Assembly: GCA_012799115.1 (NCBI GenBank)
Contig: JAAZLY010000141.1
Coordinates: forward strand, 1-19,165
DNA length: 19,165 nucleotides
Direction: 5' to 3'
DNA from: Bacillota bacterium
GTDB lineage: Bacteria > Bacillota > Limnochordia > Darwinibacteriales > Darwinibacteriaceae
This document shows, one piece after another, positions 6,470-14,000 of the stretch (positions are counted from its first letter, which is position 1; each line of letters opens with the position of its first letter). The position numbers were made by a program, and so were the translations under genes. The notes beneath the pieces are model-generated. The model was given only the letters and a program-made list of their open reading frames with translations. It was not told the DNA's origin and made no database searches.

Positions 6470-9205
6470 GTGAGATCTAAAGTCTTGTTATCTTCTTTTC
6501 TACTCATCGTCCTTCTCTCATGTGGTGGTATCGTTTCGGCTGATTCTCTAGCTGGATTTAGCCTTGCCGCTGAAAACCAATATCTAGAGCTCTACCTCAA
6601 TGAAGACAAGGTAGAATTTGCTGTGCGCCAGAAAGCAAGCGGCGAGATTTGGTTTTCTAATCCGGTGGATCGAGACAAAAAGGAGACGGTTGCTGGTGGA
6701 TCCTCAAAGCAAATGCTTAACTCGCAGCTCATTTTGACCTATTTTGTCTCCAATCAACAAAGGCAAATGGATAGCTACAATGACAGTGTTATTCATGATC
6801 AATATGAGATTGTGACAATCCCCAATGGGTTTCGTATTGATTATGATATTGGACGTACTTGGCAAGATGCAGACTACCTTCCCTCAGTCATCTCTGAAGA
6901 GAAGTTCAACAATCTTCTAGATAGAATCGAAAATGAGAAAGATCGCCAGTTTCTTCGTAAGCAATATGCCCTCTTTACCCTAGAAGAAGGCTATGTGGAT
7001 AGCGATACGTTCAGCATCCTCGGCGTGGATCTTCCCTCGCTCCTGGGCGATTATGGTTTGAAAGTCTTAGAGAACTTTCGTGCCAACGATAAACGGCGCC
7101 TCTTCCAAGAGTATTTGGTCCTAGTACGTGATGGACAGGGTTATGACAGTCTAGGACAGGTCACCCCTGAAGACATTAGTGGACTCTTGGAGACTCCGAC
7201 CCTTATGCTTCGCTGGAATGTCATGCAATGGGATAAGGAACGGGCTATGCAAATATGCAAAGACCACGGTTATACCCCGGAGGATGTCACAGAGGATCAT
7301 CTAATGTATGGGGCTAAGCCACCCTATCCTGACCTACGCAGTTTCCAGGTTTCTGTCGAGTATGTGCTAGATGGACCAACCTTAATCGCTCGCATCTTAG
7401 GGGAGAGTATCGTCTATCCAGACAAAGTCTACGACATTGCCTCAGACGATTATGTTAGTTATCCACTGACGCAAATTAGTCTCTTAAGCTACTTTGGCGC
7501 CTCTGATGTCGATTCAGAGGGGTACATCCTGGTTCCGGATGGTTCCGGCGCCCTAATCTATACGAATAACGGAAAAACCAATGCCACACCGTATACACGC
7601 CCCGTCTACGGCAGGGATTTGTCTGCGTCCCCTGTTGCAGAGTATTCTTCTATGCTCAAAGATCAGATTCATCTTCCAGTCTTCGGATTAAAAGACGGAG
7701 ACAAAGCCTTCTTTGCTGTCATTGAGGAAGGAGATGCCATGGCAAGTTTGGCGGCTACCGTTTCGGGGATGCGAGACTCCTTCAACAAGGTGTGGGCGAC
7801 CTTTAACTATATTCCTCAGGTACGAGTGTATATGGAAGCGGAGGGCGAGTTAATCCATCTTCGCACACTTTCCTTAAACATGTACCAGTCCCGTCCCTAT
7901 CAGGGAAACATGACAGTTCGCTATCATTTTCTCACCGATGACAAAGCCGATTACGCCTCCATGGCCACGTTGTACCAGGACTACTTGGTGAGGCAACATG
8001 GTTTGCAGAGAATTGCCCCCACCGACAACACACCGTTGATTCTTGATACAGTGGGAAGTATTGATGTGGTTAGACCAGTCTTGGGAATACCTTCGAATGT
8101 TGTAGTCCCACTGACAACCTTTAGGGAAGCAGAGGATATCTTACAGACTCTACTGGATGCCGGGGTGTCGGATATTGTCGTTCGGTATCTTGGCTGGCTC
8201 AAGGGGGGCATAAATCACATTTATCCTACCAAGGCGAGGCTAGAAGATAAGGTAGGGCGTCAGGCTGATTTCCGGCAGCTCACTGCCTTTGCATCCCAGC
8301 GCGGAATTGAACTATATCCTGATGTAAGCTTTACTGAGATGCGAAGAGACAAAATTCTCGATCGCTATCTTGGTCTGCTTCATGCTCCTCGTTTCTTAAA
8401 CCGCAAGCAAGCACACATTAATGTGCACAACATTGCTTCGTATCAACCTGTTACCGAGGGGCAAGTCCCATTAATCTCGCCACGGCAGCTACCAGGTCTT
8501 GTGGAGAGTTTCTTGGCTGATTACGCAGCGCTCAATCTGCCTGCCCTGTCTGCGGGTAGCCTTGGGCATCAGCTCTTTAGTGATTTTCGTGTTGACACGA
8601 GGGATCTAGTGGATCGGCAGGAGGCTCGGGGTATTGTTATCAGGCAGGCGCAGCTAATGGCAGAACAGGGAGTCGACCTCATGCTTGAAAGACCGAATTC
8701 CTACTTGCTCCCCTATGCCAAGTATGTTGTCAATGCACCCATGTATAGCCATGGTTCTGAGATTGTCGATGTCAGCGTGCCCTTTTATCAAATGGTGATT
8801 AGTGGCTACATGGGCTATGGTGGGAGATCGGCCAATTTGGCGGATCAAACCTCCAGCCCCTATCTTCTTAAAATGTTAGAAACCGGATCCTTACCCGTTT
8901 ATACCATTGCAGCTGCACCCACGTCGAAAGTAAAGCACACCAGTTTCGATTACCTCTATTCCATCTCCTTTACTGATGTTAGCAATGATATTCTCTTGCT
9001 CTACGAAGCAGTCAATCCCATCTTAGCTCACCTGTGGCATCTGCGAATCGTCGATCACAATTGTTTGAGCCCTAATGTATTTGCCACAGAGTATGAGGAT
9101 GGAACGATCATTATCGTCAATTACAATCAGGAGTCCGTCTGGGTGGAAGATAGGGAGATTCCAGCCCAAGACTATGTATTGATTACAGAGCAGAAAGGCT
9201 GGTGA
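6470..9205 (+). CDS. Exported DUF5696-type protein with TIM-barrel-like glycosidase resemblance
   Basis: Large exported protein, 911 aa, that I recognise as DUF5696-like; no function is established as far as I know. It starts at GTG 6470 after AAAGGAG (6455-6461). The N-terminus is a signal peptide. LLSC at Cys18 fits a loose lipobox, but a type-I site near IVSA (21-24) is equally possible. Residues about 30-500 look beta-rich, like the beta-sandwich domain preceding the barrel in large glycosidases (for example YLELYLNEDKVEFAV). Residues about 520-830 have the alternating pattern of a (beta/alpha)8 barrel, with strands such as DIVVRYLGWLKGG (568-580) and GIELYPDVSFTEM (612-624). Candidate acidic residues are Asp618, Glu623, Asp705, Asp736 and Glu740. 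A short C-terminal beta region with GTIIIVNYN follows. Its stop overlaps the next gene's GTG by four bases (GTGA), implying coupled translation with permease A1. It could be an unassigned glycosidase or a catalytically dead glycan-binding relative. Confidence -1.
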   Translation: MRSKVLLSSFLLIVLLSCGGIVSADSLAGFSLAAENQYLELYLNEDKVEFAVRQKASGEIWFSNPVDRDKKETVAGGSSKQMLNSQLILTYFVSNQQRQMDSYNDSVIHDQYEIVTIPNGFRIDYDIGRTWQDADYLPSVISEEKFNNLLDRIENEKDRQFLRKQYALFTLEEGYVDSDTFSILGVDLPSLLGDYGLKVLENFRANDKRRLFQEYLVLVRDGQGYDSLGQVTPEDISGLLETPTLMLRWNVMQWDKERAMQICKDHGYTPEDVTEDHLMYGAKPPYPDLRSFQVSVEYVLDGPTLIARILGESIVYPDKVYDIASDDYVSYPLTQISLLSYFGASDVDSEGYILVPDGSGALIYTNNGKTNATPYTRPVYGRDLSASPVAEYSSMLKDQIHLPVFGLKDGDKAFFAVIEEGDAMASLAATVSGMRDSFNKVWATFNYIPQVRVYMEAEGELIHLRTLSLNMYQSRPYQGNMTVRYHFLTDDKADYASMATLYQDYLVRQHGLQRIAPTDNTPLILDTVGSIDVVRPVLGIPSNVVVPLTTFREAEDILQTLLDAGVSDIVVRYLGWLKGGINHIYPTKARLEDKVGRQADFRQLTAFASQRGIELYPDVSFTEMRRDKILDRYLGLLHAPRFLNRKQAHINVHNIASYQPVTEGQVPLISPRQLPGLVESFLADYAALNLPALSAGSLGHQLFSDFRVDTRDLVDRQEARGIVIRQAQLMAEQGVDLMLERPNSYLLPYAKYVVNAPMYSHGSEIVDVSVPFYQMVISGYMGYGGRSANLADQTSSPYLLKMLETGSLPVYTIAAAPTSKVKHTSFDYLYSISFTDVSNDILLLYEAVNPILAHLWHLRIVDHNCLSPNVFATEYEDGTIIIVNYNQESVWVEDREIPAQDYVLITEQKGW

Positions 9206-10107
9206 GCGACATGGCCAAAAAGAAGTTCTATTTGGGGTTTCGTAAGAGGCAAATGTTAGGTGGCATCTTGTTTACGCTACCCTTCGTCATTGGTTTTGTG
9301 CTCTTCTTCTTGCGACCCTTGGCCCAAGCTGTGCAATTTAGTTTTCACGAGTTGGTGCTAACGAGTGTGAGCTATGAACTTGCGCCTCGGGGCTGGTCCA
9401 ATTATCTTTATGCTTTTCAGGTGCATCCTGAGTTCACTAGGCTCCTCACAGAAGTATTGCAGGACCTAGCCACGACCACACCTATGATTATTGCCTTTAG
9501 CTTCTTTGCGGCCAACATCATTAACCAGGACTTCAAAGGCCGCACTTTGGTACGTGTGCTCTTCTTTCTACCTGTGATTATGGGTGCCGGGGTGATTATG
9601 AAACTGGAGATGAATGACTATTCCCGGATCATGCTCCAACATGCCCAGGAAGGCGCGAGGTTTGGCGGTGCAGCCCTGCGCAACATTTTCGAGAATTCCA
9701 GTATTCCCGAGGGCATGATGGACTATGTCGTAGGGGCCGCCGAAAGCTTACCCATGGTGATCCGTTCTTCGGGCGTGCAGATTCTTATTTTCCTGGCTGG
9801 TTTGCAGTCCATTCCTAGAGATGTCTATGAAGCAGCGAGTGTAGAAGGTGCAACAGCCTGGGAACGCTTTTGGCTCATTACCTTTCCCATGCTTACTCCC
9901 CTGATTCTCACGAACATCATTTACACAATTATCGATAGTTTTACCGTCATGAATAACGAGCTCGTCCTGTTGATTCGCGAAACGATGTTACGGGGCGCCG
10001 GCTATGGGGTTAGTATGGCTATGGCCATGATCTACTTTGTAGCTATTGCCATTGTGCTGGCCATTGTTTTTGCGGTTCTATCAAAAAGAGTTTACTACCA
10101 TGTCTAA
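9202..10107 (+). CDS. Sugar ABC transporter permease A1 (MalF/LplB-like)
   Basis: Integral membrane subunit of a carbohydrate ABC importer, 301 aa. The first helix is at about 20-40 (LFTLPFVIGFVLFF). The conserved EAA loop that docks the ATPase is at about 208-232 (VYEAASVEGATAWERFW). A long extracytoplasmic segment of about 50 residues (135-184) separates two helices, which is longer than in a minimal MalF-type protein. The GTG at 9202 forms a GTGA overlap with the DUF5696 stop; an in-frame ATG at 9211 is an alternative, and AAAGG at 9194-9198 is rather close for the first and far for the second. It forms a pair with the following permease (17-bp gap). No ATPase gene is nearby. The substrate is inferred to be xylan-derived from context. 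Confidence -1.
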   Translation: MSDMAKKKFYLGFRKRQMLGGILFTLPFVIGFVLFFLRPLAQAVQFSFHELVLTSVSYELAPRGWSNYLYAFQVHPEFTRLLTEVLQDLATTTPMIIAFSFFAANIINQDFKGRTLVRVLFFLPVIMGAGVIMKLEMNDYSRIMLQHAQEGARFGGAALRNIFENSSIPEGMMDYVVGAAESLPMVIRSSGVQILIFLAGLQSIPRDVYEAASVEGATAWERFWLITFPMLTPLILTNIIYTIIDSFTVMNNELVLLIRETMLRGAGYGVSMAMAMIYFVAIAIVLAIVFAVLSKRVYYHV

Positions 10108-10124
10108 CAAGGGAGGTGTGAACG

Positions 10125-11069
10125 GTGACACTCGCTACCAAACACAAGCTTAAAGGCTATTTTGTGAGTTTCTTGCGCACGGTGATGTTAATTGGGATCT
10201 GTTATGTGATCATTCTACCCCTTATACACCGTCTTTCGACAGCCTTGATGCCCATTGAGGACTTGTATGATCAGTCTGTACGCTGGATTCCCCGCAGTCC
10301 AACGCTGGAGAACTTCCGTCTAGTGTGGGAACACATGGGGTATGTGGATGCATTCGGAAACTCGTTCAAACTAGCCACGATTAGTAGTGTCTTGCAGGTG
10401 GGGGCATGCACGATGGTGGGTTACGGACTAGCCCGTTTTAAGTTTCCCGGAAGCAAGATCATATTTGCCATGGCTATTTTGACCTTGATGGTTCCGCCCC
10501 AACTGATCATGGTTCCCATGTATCTGAACTTTAGGTTCTTTGATGTCTTTGGCCTCCTTGGGGACAAAGCGCTGAACTTAATTGGAACCTATTGGCCCTT
10601 TGCGCTTATGAGCTTGACTGGAACGGGATTTCGCAACGGTTTGTATATTTTCATTATGCGGCAGTTTTTCCGGGGATTGCCCCGAGAACTTGAAGAGGCC
10701 GCCTATATCGATGGTGCTGGATTGCTGACCACGTTTTTCCGAGTCATGTTACCTGGTAGTATCCCAGGCTTGGTTGTTACCTTCTTATTCTCCTTCGTCT
10801 GGCAATGGAATGATTACCTTTATGTGACCAATTTCATGGCAGGCAAGAACTTCTTGCCCCAGGCTCTGGAGGGTGCGGCAACAAAGGTGCAGCTTGCGAT
10901 AGATGAGGCTAGTGCTTTAGCTTCGACGAGTGGTTTCTTGGATGATCACTTCTATTCCTTGATTAATAATGCAGGAATGATCCTGGTAATCTTGCCTCTC
11001 TTGCTCCTCTATGTCTTCTTACAGCGCTACTTTGTGGAGAGCATTGAGAGAACGGGGATCATTGGCTGA
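10125..11069 (+). CDS. Sugar ABC transporter permease A2 (MalG/YtcP-like)
   Basis: Second membrane subunit of importer A, 314 aa, of the MalG/carbohydrate-permease type. It starts at GTG 10125, with GGGAGG at 10111-10116 and 8 nt spacing. The first helix is at about 18-36. The TLENFRLVW motif typical of this class is at about 60-68, and the EAA loop is at about 188-212 (ELEEAAYIDGAGLLTTFFR). An extracytoplasmic stretch near 238-275 (GKNFLPQALEGAATKVQLAI) is typical of sugar permeases that contact the binding protein. It is followed after 15 bp by the xylanase-SBP fusion, so importer A and the fusion are in one transcript. Confidence -1.
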   Translation: MTLATKHKLKGYFVSFLRTVMLIGICYVIILPLIHRLSTALMPIEDLYDQSVRWIPRSPTLENFRLVWEHMGYVDAFGNSFKLATISSVLQVGACTMVGYGLARFKFPGSKIIFAMAILTLMVPPQLIMVPMYLNFRFFDVFGLLGDKALNLIGTYWPFALMSLTGTGFRNGLYIFIMRQFFRGLPRELEEAAYIDGAGLLTTFFRVMLPGSIPGLVVTFLFSFVWQWNDYLYVTNFMAGKNFLPQALEGAATKVQLAIDEASALASTSGFLDDHFYSLINNAGMILVILPLLLLYVFLQRYFVESIERTGIIG

Positions 11070-11084
11070 GTGGGGGGATGAACG

Positions 11085-14000
11085 ATGTTACAACAAGGTA
11101 GGAAGAGAACTTGTAGCTTGGTCTGGACGTTACTACTCCTTCTATTACTATTTCCCGGAGGCCAGGTGGCAGCAGAGGTGCCTTCTTTACGGGAGGCCTA
11201 TGCGGATGATTTCCTCATCGGTTTTGCTGCACGGGCTGCCTATTATCTCGATGATGCCATTAACAAGCGACATTTTAATGCTGTGACGGCAGAAAACGCG
11301 ATGAAGTGGGAATCTCTACAGCCTTCACCAGGGCAGTTCAACTTTAGCGCTGCGGATGCTCTGGTTCGTTATGCCGAAGAGAACGATATGGCTGTCATTG
11401 GTCATACTCTAGTTTGGCATTCTCAGACACCGGATTGGGTGTTCTATGATGCAGAGAACAACGAACTCTCCAGGGAAGCGTTGATTGAAAGAATGCGAGA
11501 GCACATTCATACTGTAGTGGGGCGTTACAAGGGGCGAATTCACAGTTGGGATGTTGTGAATGAAGCGGTGGAATTCGACGCAAGGACGCAAACCTGGGGA
11601 CTTCGAGACAGTAAGTGGCTCCAAATCATTGGCGATGACTTTATTGAACTTGCCTTCCGCTTTGCCCATGAAGCGGATCCCGAGGCGCGCCTGATCTATA
11701 ACGATTATAGCGCGACGGACCCTGGTAAGCGCGAGGCGATCTACGCGATGGCACAAGACCTCTTGGCCAAAGGAGTACCCATTCACGGAATCGGCATGCA
11801 AGGGCACTGGGATCTAACCTATCCCCCAGTGAGCCAAGTGCGTACTGCCATCGAGCTTTATGCTTCCCTTGGCCTAAGCGTCAGTGTTACAGAAATGGAC
11901 GTGAGCATTTATAGTTGGAACGACCGGGCGAATCGTTATCCAAACGAGTTGCCTGAGGCCGTGGCCATCCAGCAGGCTCAGGTATATGCTGACTATTTCA
12001 AGCTTTTTCGGGAGTATAGGGATGTCATTGAGCGGGTTACCTTTTGGGGTGTAAAGGACAATCATAGCTGGAAGAACGACTTTCCAGTACGGAGTAGAAG
12101 AGATTATCCCTTGTTGTTCGATGCTCAAGGTCAACCTAAGAGGGCCTTTTGGGCCGTGCTCGAACCAAGTAATGTCGAGGGCCTCCCCCCTAAGGAGCCC
12201 GAGGAAACAAAAGCAGAGAATCTACTGCTTAAAAGGGACGTTATCGCTAGCCATGTTCCAGAACGGGCGGGACGGGCGGTGGATGGATCGGAACTGACAA
12301 GTTGGAGCGTAAACGAACCTCCACCCTATTGGCTCATGGTCGATCTTGGCTCAACATTTTGGCTCGAACGCTGGGTTGTGAAGCACGAAGGTGTTGGTCC
12401 CCTGGCTTCCTTCGGACCTGGGGGTGGCCAGTTCAACACGGCAGCCTACGCCCTGCAAGTTAGTTCGGATGGTGAGATCTGGGAAGATGTCGATCATGTA
12501 GTAAACAACAAAGAAAGCATTACAGATCGCTCCTTTGCACCGGTAAAAGCCCGTTATGTACGTTTGTACATTACTGAGCCTAATTCAGTGGAAGGGAACA
12601 ACCATCTGAAGATCCATGACTTTGAAGTTTGGGGAAGAGAGTATGACGATCTCGGTTTGGTTCCTGAACCCTATATTCGGCGGGAATCGTACCAGAATTA
12701 TCTCCAAAGATACAGTGGGGCTCCAAGTCCTGAACTGGACATTGTGATCCCGGCTACAGCCTTTACCCGTACGAACATGGATGTTCAAGTGCTCCAAGAC
12801 CTACCCGATTATGATGGAGAGGCTCTCTGGACTGATGAGCAAGGTTATGTGGAATGGACTGTAAACATACCGCAGGCGGGTCTTTACAGTATTGAATTAG
12901 AGTACTATCCTGCGCCTGGACGTGGTACGGCTATCGAGCGGGAGATTATGCTTAACGGTGAAAGACTCTTTTCTGGCGCAGAGCTCCTCACTTTTCACCG
13001 CGTTTTCGGTGATGCCACGCCATTCCTGCAAGATCTAGCAGTCAACGAAATTCGCCCTCGACAGGTGGAGAAGCCCATGTGGAGACGGGCTTTTCTCTCT
13101 GATTCCCTTGGTTACATCATGCAGCCCTATCAGTTTTATTTTACGGAAGGGGAAAACAAGCTACAATTGGTGTCTACCTCAGAGCCAATGATCCTCAGTC
13201 AGCTACGCATTGCCCAGGCGCCAGGGCTCAAACCCTATGCTGAAGCCCAAAAGGAGCATGAGAGCTTAGGTCTCCAGGCAACTAGTGGACACTTCATTAC
13301 CGTTCAAGGGGAGGATGCAATCTATCGCTCGAGTCCGTCGTTATTTGCCGTATTTGATCAAGGGGATCCTACTACACAACCCTATCATCCGGCCGAGATC
13401 CGGCTTAATTCTATCGGGGGCCACCGCTGGCAGGTTTTGGGTGATTGGATTGCCTGGGAAGTAGAAATTCCAGAGGATGGGCTCTATGAGATTGCCATTA
13501 AAGGCAAGCAAAATATGAGTCGGGGGATTTTTAGTAATCGAAAGCTCCTTATTGATGGGGAGGTTCCTTACGCGGAACTTGAAGCAATCAGATTTAACCA
13601 CACGAACCGGTACCAACTGAAGCACTTGGGTTTGGATGATCAGGAAGAACCGTTCTTATTCTATTTTACCAAAGGAACCCATGAGATTCGGATGGAAGCG
13701 GTTTTAGGGGATCTGGCTAATTTAGTGCGTCTCAGCGAAGAGACACTATATGAACTCAATACAATTTATCGGAGTATTATCATGATCACCTCCACTACGC
13801 CAGATCCCATCCGCAGTTATCAACTGGACCGGCGTGTGCCCAACTTACTTGATCGAATTACTGCACAAAGCGAAGTTCTCAAGGGTATGGCTAGAGAGTT
13901 TGAAGAGATTACTGGCCAACGGGGAGGACATACCGCGACACTAACGGATCTGGCTCGTATGCTTGATCGGATGGTGTATCGTCCCGATTCCATTCCCAAC

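Noticed and set aside
11011..11286. Open frame across the A2 permease/fusion junction
   Set aside because: It overlaps the end of permease A2 and the signal peptide and start of the GH10 domain in another frame, with no ribosome binding site of its own.
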